From Streptomyces sp. SBT349 (GTDB lineage: Bacteria > Actinomycetota > Actinomycetes > Streptomycetales > Streptomycetaceae): a stretch of DNA of 50,481 bases. How positions within the stretch are numbered: the first letter of the stretch is position 1; every line of letters starts with the position of its first letter. Under the pieces are notes generated by a model, which ran no database searches, was not told where the DNA came from, and worked only from the letters and a program-made list of their open reading frames with translations. This document shows, one piece after another, positions 32,319 through 41,128 of the stretch. The translations under genes and the position numbers were made by a program. The stretch covers positions 1 to 50,481 of the forward strand of contig NZ_LAVK01000010.1 in NCBI RefSeq assembly GCF_001083795.1, given 5' to 3'.

Positions 32319-33608
32319 TTGTTCACACAGCCAGAGTTTGGTCAGCGTCTGCGGAAGCTGAGGAAACAGCAGGGAAAGTCGCAGGCGGAGTTGACAGGTG
32401 AGAGAATGTCCGCCGCCTATTTGTCACGGCTGGAATCCGGACAGCGACCCCCCACGGAGCGTGCGGTGGCGTACCTCGCCGAGCGCCTCGGCGTTCCGCT
32501 GGAGAGCTTCGAGGCGGAGCCCGAGGACTCCCTGACCGAGGCGATGGCCGCGGTCGCGACCCGCTCCGAGGGCGAGATGGACATGGAGTGCGTCACCATC
32601 CTCGCGGAAGCCCTGGACGCCGCCGACGACACCGACCCCGTCATGCGCTGGCACGCCCTCGCCCAGCTCGCCCGCGCCTACGAGGCCCTGGGCGACTTCG
32701 CCGGCCAGCGCGAGGCGCTGGCCGACCTCACGGTGCTGAGCGACGAACTGGACCGCCCCCTGCTCCGGGTCCGGGCGCGGCTGCGGCTGGCCCGCTGCGC
32801 GCGCAACCTCGGCGACGCGGTGGCGGCCCGCCATGCCGTGCGGGAGGTGCTGGCCTTCAGCGAGCGGTACGGCGTACGGGTCTCCGCCACCGACCTGGTG
32901 CGCGGCAAGCTCGTCCTGGCATCGGCGGAAGCCGAGCTCGGGGACCTGAGCGAGGCGGCCCGCCTGGTCGACGACGCCCGCGCCACGCTGGACTCGGCCG
33001 AGGGCGCCCTGGCGGCGGAGGTGCTCTGGACCGCGGCCACCGTCAGCACGCGCCAGGGCAGCCACGACCGCGCCTTCGCCTACCTGCGTGAGGCGATGGG
33101 CGCCATCGACAGCCGGCACGACCTGCTGCTGTGGATCCGCCTGAGGCTCGCCGCCGCCTCCCTGTCCATGCAGGCCATGCCTCCCCGGCTCACGGAGGCG
33201 GAGTCCTTCCTGACCGAGGTGGAGCCCTTGCTGCGGGTCACCGGCTCCCTGAGGCACTGGCAGGAGTTGCTCTTCCTCCGGGCCAAGCTCGCCTTCGACC
33301 AGGGTGACGACGAGCGCGCCGCCGCTCTCGCCGACCAGGTCGAGGCGGGCTCCCAGCTGCTCCTCCACCGTGACCGGATCCGCTTCAAGGCCCTGCGCGG
33401 GGTTCTCGACCTGCGGGCCGGCGACCAGGAGGCGCGTCAACGCCTGGAGCGGCTGGTCGCCGAGGCCGAGCAGGCCGGCATGCCGCAGCTCGCGACCGAG
33501 GTGTGGCGCACGGTCGCGGAGAGCCTTCTGTACCGGTCCGGCAGGTTCGCGCAGCCGGCCGCGGCCGGTGCGCACGACGGGCCCGGGGCGTCGGCCACCG
33601 GCCTGTGA
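32319..33608 (+). CDS. XRE-family regulator with TPR-like repeats
   Basis: About 429 residues. The N-terminal helix-turn-helix reads FGQRLRKLRKQQGKSQAEL and MSAAYLSRLESGQRPP (residues ~8-50), followed by a long series of helical TPR-like repeats (HALAQLARAYEALGDFAGQR, AAEVLWTAATVSTRQGSHDR) to the C-terminus. I chose TTG 32319 with AGAGG upstream; GTG 32313 is an equally possible start. This arrangement resembles signal-responsive or peptide-sensing regulators. At the end of the phosphonate arm it is the best local candidate to bind the TTGCCAA-AC-TTGGCAA site, though nothing in the sequence proves it. Confidence 0.82.
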   Translation: MFTQPEFGQRLRKLRKQQGKSQAELTGERMSAAYLSRLESGQRPPTERAVAYLAERLGVPLESFEAEPEDSLTEAMAAVATRSEGEMDMECVTILAEALDAADDTDPVMRWHALAQLARAYEALGDFAGQREALADLTVLSDELDRPLLRVRARLRLARCARNLGDAVAARHAVREVLAFSERYGVRVSATDLVRGKLVLASAEAELGDLSEAARLVDDARATLDSAEGALAAEVLWTAATVSTRQGSHDRAFAYLREAMGAIDSRHDLLLWIRLRLAAASLSMQAMPPRLTEAESFLTEVEPLLRVTGSLRHWQELLFLRAKLAFDQGDDERAAALADQVEAGSQLLLHRDRIRFKALRGVLDLRAGDQEARQRLERLVAEAEQAGMPQLATEVWRTVAESLLYRSGRFAQPAAAGAHDGPGASATGL

Positions 33609-33701
33609 GGCGGCGCGCTCACGGCCCGTCGATGGCGGCGCCGGCACCGCCCGGCACCCAGCCTGTTCGGCAATGATGAACCATGGGACAGAGGACGAGC
33701 G

Positions 33702-34490
33702 ATGGTTCAGTCGGTTCAGCGCGCGATGCGTATCCTTCAGGAGCTGATGGCGGCCACGTCGAGCCTCGGCGTCACGGAACTCGCCGACCGGCTCGGCGTC
33801 GCCAAGCCGACCGCCCACGCCCTGTTGAGGACGCTGGAGGCGGAGGGGGCGGTGGCCCAGGACGCGGACTCCGGGAAGTACCGCCTGGGGCCGCTGCTGG
33901 TGGCGCTGGGCCATGCCTACCTGGACGCCCACGCGTTGCGGAACCGCTCGGTGACCTGGGCCGACCTGCTCGCCTCCCGGGTCGGCGAGGCGGTGTGGGT
34001 GGGCACCCTGACCGGGGACGAGGTGCTGGTGCTGCACCACGCGTTCCGGCCCGGCGGGGTGGCGCAGTTGCTGGAGTCCGGAGCGACGCTCCCGTGGAAC
34101 GCCACCGCCCTCGGCAAGGCCGCCGTGGCCTTCGCCTCGCCCGAGCGGCTTCAGGCACTCCTGGGCGGGAAGCTGGGCGCGTCGACCGGGAGCAGCGTGA
34201 CGGATCCCGTCGAGCTGGAGGGCCAGTTGGCGCGGGTCCGGCAGAAGGGCTACGCGGTCGAGGCCAATGAACTGACGCTCGGGGACGCCGAGGTGGCCGC
34301 GCCGGTCCGTGGGCGTTCGGGGGAGGTGGTCGGGGCGATCGGCGTCGTCGGGCCCGTGGAGCGGCTCCTCGCCGACGCGCATCACCAGGAGTGCGCCATC
34401 GCGGTCCGCGAGGTCGCGCGCGGCCTGTCGCGCGAGATGGGGGCCACCCGTGCGAGCGGGCTGGAACGGCGGATCTCCGAGGAGTTCTGA
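33702..34490 (+). CDS. IclR-family transcriptional regulator
   Basis: A 262-residue regulator starting at ATG 33702. The N-terminal winged helix is AMRILQELMAATSSLGVTELADRLGVAKPTAHALLRTLEAEGAV, and the C-terminal effector domain carries PWNATALGKAAVAF and APVRGRSGEVVGAIGVVG. IclR proteins sense small organic acids and usually regulate nearby catabolic genes. An inverted repeat, GTGTTC-N9-GAACAC, sits just downstream in the promoter region of the FMN reductase gene and is a plausible target. Confidence 0.9.
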   Translation: MVQSVQRAMRILQELMAATSSLGVTELADRLGVAKPTAHALLRTLEAEGAVAQDADSGKYRLGPLLVALGHAYLDAHALRNRSVTWADLLASRVGEAVWVGTLTGDEVLVLHHAFRPGGVAQLLESGATLPWNATALGKAAVAFASPERLQALLGGKLGASTGSSVTDPVELEGQLARVRQKGYAVEANELTLGDAEVAAPVRGRSGEVVGAIGVVGPVERLLADAHHQECAIAVREVARGLSREMGATRASGLERRISEEF

Positions 34491-34805
34491 GTGGTTCCGG
34501 TCGCCGTTCGTTCACGGTCTTGACACGGGCTGTGTCGGAACGACTACCATTCTCCCGCGTGTTCGGCGATCGAGAACACCGTTCAGCATCCGAGACGGGG
34601 GCGGTGCTGTCGACCACGGCCGGTTCCTGCGAGTTCGCCGGGTGGCCCGCCCACGCCGGCCGCGTGGGCGAGGGCGGCGGCCGCCCTCGTCGACAGGGCC
34701 CCGCCGGCTGAGGCAGAACGTGTCGCCGCCTCCCGCGGGCTTCCGAACGCGGGCCGTACCCGCGGGCGGTCCCCATCCATTCCCCTCGGAACACCTGGAG
34801 CGCCT
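34491..34805 (+). promoter_or_regulatory. Intergenic region with promoter and inverted repeat before the FMN reductase gene
   Basis: A 315-base stretch without a convincing gene. TTGACA at 34520-34525 and TACCAT at 34545-34550 could form a promoter, though the 19-base spacing is long. The inverted repeat GTGTTC-N9-GAACAC (34559-34579) lies where transcription would begin. The remaining 200 bases are GC-rich and would form a long 5' leader; no RNA family was recognised in it. Confidence 0.45.
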
Positions 34806-35372
34806 GTGCCCCGCATACTGGTCGTGTCCGCCGGCCCGTCGCCGTACTCGGGGACGGAGGCCGTCGGCGAGCATGTGGCGGCCAGGCTGACCGAAGCCGA
34901 GTGGCAGGTCGAGCATCTTCGGGTCCGCGCCCTGCCCCCCGCGGCGCTGCTCGGCGCGGACGGGTCCGACCCCGTCGTGGGCCGGGCCATGGAAGAGGTG
35001 TCAGGGGCGGACGGCATCGTGCTGGCCACCCCGGTCTACAAGGCGAGCTTCTCCGGGCTCCTCAAGGTCTTCCTCGACCTGCTGCCGGAGTGCGGCTTCG
35101 TGGGCAAGGTGGTGCTCCCGCTGGCCACCGGCGGCAGCGCCGCGCACGTGCTCGCCGTGGACTACGCGCTGCGCCCCGTCGTGCAGTCGCTCGGCGCGCG
35201 GCACACCGTGCAGAGCTACTTCCTGCTCGAACGCCATCTCGGCCGGAGCAACGGCAGCCTGCGCATGTCGCCGGAGAGCACCGACCTGCTGGACAGCGTC
35301 CTCGAACAGTTCCGCGAGGCGCTGATCATGGCCGCGGGACGCGGGACACCCGGCGCCGGTCCTCGCCCCTGA
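34806..35372 (+). CDS. NAD(P)H-dependent FMN reductase, SsuE type
   Basis: A 188-residue flavodoxin-fold protein starting at GTG 34806, seven bases after the GGAG of CTGGAGCGCCT. It has the SsuE-like pattern: ILVVSAGPSPYSGTEAVGEH at the phosphate loop and ATPVYKASFSGLLKVFLDLLP, the active-site segment. These enzymes supply reduced flavin to two-component monooxygenases, for example in organosulfonate use. No partner monooxygenase is adjacent. It ends ten bases from the end of the convergent secreted-protein gene. Confidence 0.88.
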   Translation: MPRILVVSAGPSPYSGTEAVGEHVAARLTEAEWQVEHLRVRALPPAALLGADGSDPVVGRAMEEVSGADGIVLATPVYKASFSGLLKVFLDLLPECGFVGKVVLPLATGGSAAHVLAVDYALRPVVQSLGARHTVQSYFLLERHLGRSNGSLRMSPESTDLLDSVLEQFREALIMAAGRGTPGAGPRP

Positions 35373-35382
35373 CCTCAGGTGG

Positions 35383-35820
35383 TCAGTCCCACGGGTAGCA
35401 ATCCTGGCCGAAGGAGATCATGACCGGAACGGTCTGGGTTTCCGTGCCGTCGGAGGCCCAGAGTGTGGCGACGTGATCGCCGACCGGGGCCGGCGCGATC
35501 GACACGTGGACGAATCCGATGTATTGCCCGTCGCCTTCGTCCACGTCCGAGGGATATATCGTGCCGCCATTGCTGTACGAGCCGGGGGGCAGGTCCGAGA
35601 TCCCGGCGTTGATCGTGGTCGACCAGGTTCCGTGCAGCGGGACGAGGAAGTAGGTGCTGGGCCACCCTTCCCCCGGGTCGAGGCATATGCGCTGCGGGTG
35701 GCCCGGGGTGTGCTCCAGCGTCCAGGTCGCCGCCGAGGCCGGTGTCGCGCCGGCCAGGACCAGCGCGCAGGTGGCGACCAGGCCGGAGGATATTCCGGCC
35801 ACACGACGAGTCGATGTCAT
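35383..35820 (-). CDS. Small secreted protein (DUF5980-like)
   Basis: A 145-residue exported protein starting at ATG 35820 with GAGGAGG five bases upstream. It has a basic N-terminus, a hydrophobic stretch (GISSGLVATCALVLAGATP) and an ASAA cleavage site near residue 30, then a beta-rich domain with two cysteines (RICLDPGEG and FGQDCYPWD) that may form a disulfide. I am only moderately sure of the DUF5980 assignment. No enzymatic residues are evident; an extracellular binding or inhibitory role is possible. Confidence 0.75.
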   Translation of the reverse strand: MTSTRRVAGISSGLVATCALVLAGATPASAATWTLEHTPGHPQRICLDPGEGWPSTYFLVPLHGTWSTTINAGISDLPPGSYSNGGTIYPSDVDEGDGQYIGFVHVSIAPAPVGDHVATLWASDGTETQTVPVMISFGQDCYPWD

Positions 35821-36036
35821 CTCTACCTCCTCGATGGGCACGCGTGAGGATGCGCCGATGTCTCTTGGCCAACTCCTCTGGCCGGGAGGCCATCAACGAG
35901 TGTGACCCGAGCAACAGCCGTCGGACAAGGGGTAGTTGAACATTAATCGGCCTGCCGGGGAATCATCGGTGGCCGGTCGTCCGGCCACCCGCCTGATCTC
36001 CTGGGAATTAGTCAGGTATTAGCCGATGACGGTGTC

Positions 36037-36065
36037 TTGACGGGGGGTGGCGTGCGTTTCATAGT
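36037..36065 (+). promoter_or_regulatory. Putative promoter of the LacI gene and catabolic operon
   Basis: TTGACG (36037-36042) and CATAGT (36060-36065) are separated by 17 bases. The first operator palindrome begins six bases after the -10 box, a standard repressor-controlled layout. Confidence 0.5.
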
Positions 36066-36070
36066 GGTCG

Positions 36071-36084
36071 CTAATCCGCATTAG
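36071..36084. promoter_or_regulatory. LacI-type operator CTAATCCGCATTAG
   Basis: A 14-base palindrome with CTAAT and ATTAG arms and a central CpG region, typical of LacI-family sites. It lies at the expected transcription start. Confidence 0.65.
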
Positions 36085-36111
36085 TCCTGGGTGATATGAG
36101 CCGCCCCTCTG

Positions 36112-36127
36112 GCTAATGCGTATTAGC
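36112..36127. promoter_or_regulatory. LacI-type operator GCTAATGCGTATTAGC
   Basis: A second palindrome with the same arms, centred about 42 bases (four helical turns) downstream of the first and 13 bases before the LacI start codon. It probably serves autoregulation. Confidence 0.65.
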
Positions 36128-36140
36128 GAAGGGATGGATC

Positions 36141-37208
36141 GTGGCTGATAACCAACCGGTGCGTGCCCGCCGCGGGCGCCCCCGCCAGGCCGAGGTGGCC
36201 CGGCTCGCCGGAGTGTCACAGACGACGGTGTCACTCGTGCTCGGCGGCAACAAGCAGGGCATAGCCATCCACGAGGACACCCAGCGCCGAGTCCTGCGGG
36301 CCGCGCGCGAACTCGGCTATGTCCCGGACCCGGCCGCCCGCCGGCTGGCAGCCGCCCGCAACAACCTGCTCGGGGTCTACAGCTTCACCGCGACCTTTCC
36401 CACCGCCGTCGAGCACTCCTACTACCCGATCCTCGTCGGCGTCGAGCAGGAGGCCACGGTCCAGGGCTACGACCTGGTGCTCTTCACCGGTTCCAGCTCC
36501 GGCGACCGGGCGGCTGCCCCCGGCGCCCTCGACCGGGTCCGGCTCGCCGACGGGTGCCTCTTCCTCGGCCGTCACATCCCGGCGGAGGAACTGCGCAAGC
36601 TGGTCGAGTACGGGTATCCGGCCGTGCACATCGGCCGCCGTGACGAGCTCGCCGAACTGGCCTGGGCGGGCGCCGACTACGTGGCGGCCTCCGCCGAAGT
36701 CGTCCGTCATCTCGCGGAGTTCGGCCACCGTCACCTCGTGCTCGTGCGCGAGGACGACGACGCGCCCCCTTCCACGGACCGCGAACAGGGCTTCAGGGCC
36801 GCGGTGGCCGGGGCGGGCCTGCGCGGAACGGTCGTCCGTACCGCCACGCCCGCCGCCGACATCACCGCCGCCTGGGTGCGGGCACGGCGTGCCGAAGGGG
36901 TCACCGCCTTCGTCGCCGAGGAGACCGATACGGGCGCCGCGTGGCGGGCGCTGCACGGCGCCGTCGCGGCGGCCGGGCTGAGGGCGCCCCAGGACCTGTC
37001 GCTCGGTCTGCTCGGCTCGCCGCCCGCCGACCTGTGCGGGGACGGCCTTCAGCGGCCGACCGGTTTCACGGTCCCGCGCGCGGAACTCGGCGCCGCCGCG
37101 GTCCGCCTGCTCATCGCCCTGCTCACCGAGCGCGACGGCGCGGAGCCCCTGGTGGCCTGTGCCTTCCGGCCGGGCGAGACGGCCGGTCCGCCGCCCGCCA
37201 CCTCCTGA
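36141..37208 (+). CDS. LacI-family transcriptional regulator
   Basis: A 355-residue repressor starting at GTG 36141. The helix-turn-helix and hinge read QAEVARLAGVSQTTVSLVLGG and LGYVPDPAARRLAAARNN, followed by a periplasmic-binding-protein-like sensor domain (GVYSFTATFPTAVEHSYYPI, DGCLFLGRHIPAEEL). It leads a set of genes for an FAD oxidoreductase, a hydantoinase-type protein, an unknown protein and a permease, and is probably their repressor. Its sequence is clearly paralogous to the LacI protein at 46363-47412, down to the DGCL(F/L)LGR and FxHxH segments. Confidence 0.92.
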   Translation: MADNQPVRARRGRPRQAEVARLAGVSQTTVSLVLGGNKQGIAIHEDTQRRVLRAARELGYVPDPAARRLAAARNNLLGVYSFTATFPTAVEHSYYPILVGVEQEATVQGYDLVLFTGSSSGDRAAAPGALDRVRLADGCLFLGRHIPAEELRKLVEYGYPAVHIGRRDELAELAWAGADYVAASAEVVRHLAEFGHRHLVLVREDDDAPPSTDREQGFRAAVAGAGLRGTVVRTATPAADITAAWVRARRAEGVTAFVAEETDTGAAWRALHGAVAAAGLRAPQDLSLGLLGSPPADLCGDGLQRPTGFTVPRAELGAAAVRLLIALLTERDGAEPLVACAFRPGETAGPPPATS

Positions 37209-37262
37209 AGACCCGCGGCCCGCACCGCATCCCCCGCTCCACCGCAAGGAGTCGTCCTCCGC

Positions 37263-38918
37263 ATGCCCATGGACCCCGCCATTCCGTCCATTCCGTCCAT
37301 CCCGTCTTTTCCGTCCGAGACCGATGTCCTCATCGTCGGGGGAGGGCTGGGCGGCGTGGCCGCCGCCCTCGCCGTCTGCCGGGCCGGTCGCACGGCCGTG
37401 CTCACCGAGGAGACCGACTGGATCGGCGGCCAACTCACCTCGCAGGCGGTGCCACCGGACGAGCACCCGTGGGTGGAGCGGTTCGGCACCACGGCCGGCT
37501 ACCGCGCGCTGCGCGAAGGCATACGCGCGTACTACCGCCAGTGGTACCCGCTGCGCGCCGACGCCCTGAACCTGCCGGAGCTCAACCCGGGCGCCGGCCG
37601 GGTCAGCAAGCTGTGCCACGAGCCGCGCGTCGCGCTCGCCGTACTGGAGGCGATGCTCGCCCCGCACCGGGCGGCGGGCCGGCTGACGGTCCTCACCGGG
37701 CACCGGCCGGTCGCCGCCGAGCCGGACGGGGACGTCGTGCGCGCCGTGACCGTGGAGGACGTTCGCGACGGGGAACGGCACACCGTCGCCGCCGGATACG
37801 TGATCGACGCCACCGAGACCGGCGCGTTGCTTCACCTCGCCGGCGTGGAGCACGCGCTGGGCGCCGAGGCCCGCGGCGAGTACGACGAGCCGCACGCGCC
37901 CGAGGTGGCCGATCCCCTCAACCAGCAGGGCATCACCGTGTGCTTCGCCCTCTCCCACCACGAGGGCGAGGAGCACACCATCGACCGGCCGGCGGACTAC
38001 GACTTCTGGCGCTCCTACCGGCCCGCGTTCTGGCCCGGCCCGCTGCTCGGCTTCCTCGCCCCCGACCCGCGCACGCTCGAAGCCGTGCCGCGCACCCTCG
38101 AACCGAACCCGGACGACGACCCCCTCGATGTGCACGCCGACCAGAGCGCCGACGCCGGCGACAAGGAACTGTGGGGCTTCCGCCGCATCCTCGCCCGCGG
38201 GCTCCACCGGCCCGGCGCCTTCGGCTCCGACATCACCCTGGTGAACTGGCCGCTCAACGACTACTGGCTCAAGCCGCTGATCGGCGCGGGCGAGGAGACC
38301 GCCACGCGGGCCGTCGCCGAGGCCAGGCAGCTGTCGTTGTCCGTCCTGTACTGGCTGCAGACCGAGGCCCCGCGCCCGGACGGCGGGACCGGCTTCCCCG
38401 GTCTGAAGCCCCGCCCCGACATCACCGGCACCGCCGACGGCCTCGCCAAGGCGCCGTACGTGCGCGAATCCCGGCGCATCAAGGCCGTCACCACCGTCAC
38501 CGAGCACGACGTCGCCATCGACCTTCTCGGTCCCCACGGCGGCACCCGGCACCGCGACTCGGTCGGCGTCGGCGCGTACCGCATCGACCTGCACCCCTCC
38601 ACCGGCGGTGACACCTACATCGACGTCGGCTCCGTCCCCTTCGAGATCCCGCTCGGCGCGCTCATCCCGCGGCGCGTCCGCAACCTCCTCCCCGCCGGGA
38701 AGAACCTCGGCACCACCCACATCACCAACGGCTGCTTCCGCCTCCACCCCGTGGAGTGGAACGCCGGGGAGGTCGCCGGCGCGCTCGCCGCGCACTGCCT
38801 GGACGAGGGCGTGGAGCCGCACCAGGTGCAGGCGCAGGACGAGCGGCTCGACGCGTTCACCCGCCGGCTGGACCGATCGGGCGTCCAGCGCCACTGGCCC
38901 GACCTGCGCGGCTACTGA
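37263..38918 (+). CDS. FAD-dependent oxidoreductase (FAD_oxidored family)
   Basis: A 551-residue flavoprotein. The N-terminal FAD fold reads VLIVGGGLGGVAAALAVCRAG, followed by the family motif EETDWIGGQLTSQAVPPDEH. The middle and C-terminus contain GYVIDATETGALL and IPRRVRNLLPAGKNLGTTHI, typical of the FAD-dependent family found next to catabolic genes. It is 54 bases downstream of the LacI gene, with AAGGAG ahead of ATG 37263; a second ATG lies two codons later. The substrate is unknown; the neighbours suggest an organic acid or sugar derivative. Confidence 0.88.
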   Translation: MPMDPAIPSIPSIPSFPSETDVLIVGGGLGGVAAALAVCRAGRTAVLTEETDWIGGQLTSQAVPPDEHPWVERFGTTAGYRALREGIRAYYRQWYPLRADALNLPELNPGAGRVSKLCHEPRVALAVLEAMLAPHRAAGRLTVLTGHRPVAAEPDGDVVRAVTVEDVRDGERHTVAAGYVIDATETGALLHLAGVEHALGAEARGEYDEPHAPEVADPLNQQGITVCFALSHHEGEEHTIDRPADYDFWRSYRPAFWPGPLLGFLAPDPRTLEAVPRTLEPNPDDDPLDVHADQSADAGDKELWGFRRILARGLHRPGAFGSDITLVNWPLNDYWLKPLIGAGEETATRAVAEARQLSLSVLYWLQTEAPRPDGGTGFPGLKPRPDITGTADGLAKAPYVRESRRIKAVTTVTEHDVAIDLLGPHGGTRHRDSVGVGAYRIDLHPSTGGDTYIDVGSVPFEIPLGALIPRRVRNLLPAGKNLGTTHITNGCFRLHPVEWNAGEVAGALAAHCLDEGVEPHQVQAQDERLDAFTRRLDRSGVQRHWPDLRGY

Positions 38919-38980
38919 CCCGCTCGCACCCCCCCATCAATGACCCGCTCACCCCCTACGACACGAGGAGGTGTCACCGC

Positions 38981-41128
38981 ATGACCGCACCAGCAGCGCA
39001 CCGCATCCGCGTCGGCATCGACGTCGGCGGAACCTTCACCGACGCCGTCGCCATCGACTCGGCGACCCTGGAGATCGTCGGCCGGACCAAGGTGCCCACC
39101 AGCCACCACCACGAGGACGGCGTCGCGCACGGCATCGTCGAGGCACTCGACCGGCTGCTCGAAGAGACCGGCCGCGCGGCCGAGGACGTCGCCTTCCTCG
39201 CGCACGGCACCACCCAGGCCACCAACGCCCTGCTGGAGGGGGATGTGGCCCCCGTCGGTCTGCTCGGCATCGGCACCGGCCCCGGCGCCGTCCCCACCCG
39301 CCGCCTCGCGGGGCTCGCGCGCCTCGAACTCACCCCGGGCAAGCGGCTCCCGCTGCACTACGCGCACATCGCCGACCCGGACGACCCGGCGGCCGTGCGC
39401 GCGGCGGTCGAGGACGTCCGCGGCAAGGGCGCCGACGTGCTCGTCGCCAGCGAGCCGTTCAGCGTCGACGCGCCCGAGGGGGAGGAGGCGGTGCTCCGGA
39501 CGGCCTCCGCGTACGGGCTGCCGATGACCGCCGCGCACGAGATCACCTCGCTGTACGGGCTGCGCAAGCGCACCCGCACCGCGGTCGTGAACGCCGCCAT
39601 CCTGCCGAGGATGCTCGCCACCGCGGACCTCGTGGACGCCAGCATCGCGGCGGCCGGGGTGACCGCACCGCTGATGGTGATGCGCTGCGACGGCGGCGTG
39701 ATGGCACTGGACGAGATGCGCCGGCGCCCGTTGCTCACCGTGCTCTCCGGACCGGCGGCCGGGGTGGCCGGGGCGCTGATGCAGGAGCGGGTCAGCGAGG
39801 GCGTGTTCCTGGAGACCGGCGGCACCTCGACCGACATCAGCGTGATCCGGCGGGGCAAGGTCGCCGTGCGCCACGCGACGATCCTGGGCAAGGCGTCGTA
39901 CATGTCCGCGCTCGACGTGCGCACGGTGGGCGTCGGCGGCGGCTCCATGGTCCGGGTCGCGAGCGGCGCCGGGCGCACGGTGCACGCGGTGGGGCCGCGC
40001 AGCGCGCACATCGCCGGGCTGCCGTACGCCTGTTTCGCCACGCCGGCGGAGCTCGCGGACGCGAAGCTGGCCACGGTCAGCCCGCGGGACGGCGACCCGG
40101 ACGACTACGTGGTCCTCGACGCCGCGGGTGGCCGCTACGCGGTGACGATGACCTGCGCGGCGAACGCCCTGGGCCGGATACCGGAGGACGACTTCGCCGC
40201 CTGCGACCCCGAGGCGGCCCGGCTCGCGCTGAGCCCGCTCGCCGAGGCGCTGGGCACGGACGTGGCGGGCGCCGCGACGCGGGTGCTCGACGCGGGGGTG
40301 CGCGAGGTGCGCGCCACCGTGGACGCGCTGATCCGCGACTACCGGCTGGACGAGGACGCGGTGGTACTCGTCGGAGGCGGTGGCGGCGCGGCGGCGGTCA
40401 CCCCGCATGTGGCCGCGGCGTCCGGCCACACCGGCCGCATCGCCGCGAACGCCGAGGTGATCAGCCCGATCGGCGTCGCGCTCGCGCTGGTCCGCGAGCA
40501 GATCGAACGGATCATCCCGGGCGCCACGCAGGAGCAGATCCTCGGCGTACGCAACGACGCCGAGGCGGCCGTCGTCGCCCAGGGCGCGGTGCCGGGCGAG
40601 GTCGAGGTCGAGGTCACCGTCGATCCGCAGACCAACACCGTGCGCGCCATCGCCACGGGCGCGACCGAACTGCGCACCCAGGACCGGACCCACCGGGCGG
40701 ACGAGGCGGAACGCCTGACGGCCGCCGCCGCGAGCCTGAAGTCGCCGGAGTCGGCGGTGGAGGTGCTGGCGGCGACGCCCGCGCACACGGTGTACGGCGC
40801 GGAGCGGCGCCGCCGCTTCCGGAGGTCACTGCGGCCGGTCCGGGTCCTCGACGCGGACGGCGTGGTGCGGTTGCACGCGGCGGACGCGCGGGTGGCCACG
40901 ACGACGGTGGGGCAGGCGCCCGAGGTGCTGTCGGAGCTGGTGCGGCAGGCCACCGCCTACGGGGACGGCGGCGTACGGGCTCCCGCGCTGCGGCTGCTGC
41001 TGGGCTCGCGGATCGCGGACCTGTCGGGGGTGCTGGAGGCGGAGCCGCTGCTCGCGCTGGCACGCAGCGAGTTGCGCTCGCGCGCCGCGGACGAGCCCGT
41101 CGTGGCCGTCGTGGAGGTACGCGCATGA
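38981..41128 (+). CDS. Hydantoinase/oxoprolinase A-type protein
   Basis: A 715-residue ATP-dependent hydrolase of the HyuA/acetone-carboxylase-beta superfamily. The actin-like phosphate motif IRVGIDVGGTFTDAV opens the protein, FLAHGTTQATNALLEG follows, and the second domain has GVFLETGGTSTDISVIRRGK. It starts at ATG 38981 nine bases after GAGGAGG, and its stop overlaps the next start as ATGA. HyuA normally works with HyuB, but no HyuB is present in the window, and the following gene is a short unrelated protein. The natural substrate could be a cyclic amide or a carboxylation substrate. Confidence 0.9.
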   Translation: MTAPAAHRIRVGIDVGGTFTDAVAIDSATLEIVGRTKVPTSHHHEDGVAHGIVEALDRLLEETGRAAEDVAFLAHGTTQATNALLEGDVAPVGLLGIGTGPGAVPTRRLAGLARLELTPGKRLPLHYAHIADPDDPAAVRAAVEDVRGKGADVLVASEPFSVDAPEGEEAVLRTASAYGLPMTAAHEITSLYGLRKRTRTAVVNAAILPRMLATADLVDASIAAAGVTAPLMVMRCDGGVMALDEMRRRPLLTVLSGPAAGVAGALMQERVSEGVFLETGGTSTDISVIRRGKVAVRHATILGKASYMSALDVRTVGVGGGSMVRVASGAGRTVHAVGPRSAHIAGLPYACFATPAELADAKLATVSPRDGDPDDYVVLDAAGGRYAVTMTCAANALGRIPEDDFAACDPEAARLALSPLAEALGTDVAGAATRVLDAGVREVRATVDALIRDYRLDEDAVVLVGGGGGAAAVTPHVAAASGHTGRIAANAEVISPIGVALALVREQIERIIPGATQEQILGVRNDAEAAVVAQGAVPGEVEVEVTVDPQTNTVRAIATGATELRTQDRTHRADEAERLTAAAASLKSPESAVEVLAATPAHTVYGAERRRRFRRSLRPVRVLDADGVVRLHAADARVATTTVGQAPEVLSELVRQATAYGDGGVRAPALRLLLGSRIADLSGVLEAEPLLALARSELRSRAADEPVVAVVEVRA

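Larger units (their letters stand above)
35821..36140. promoter_or_regulatory. Regulatory region upstream of the LacI gene
   Basis: A 320-base AT-richer stretch between the divergent secreted-protein and LacI genes, without a gene. It carries a promoter, two palindromic operators (listed separately), and extra ATTAG half-sites at 36007 and 36018, which suggest cooperative repressor binding. Confidence 0.55.

Noticed and set aside
36231..38894. An 887-codon minus-strand frame
   Set aside because: It is antisense to the LacI and FAD oxidoreductase genes, whose domains are clear; its translation is low-complexity.
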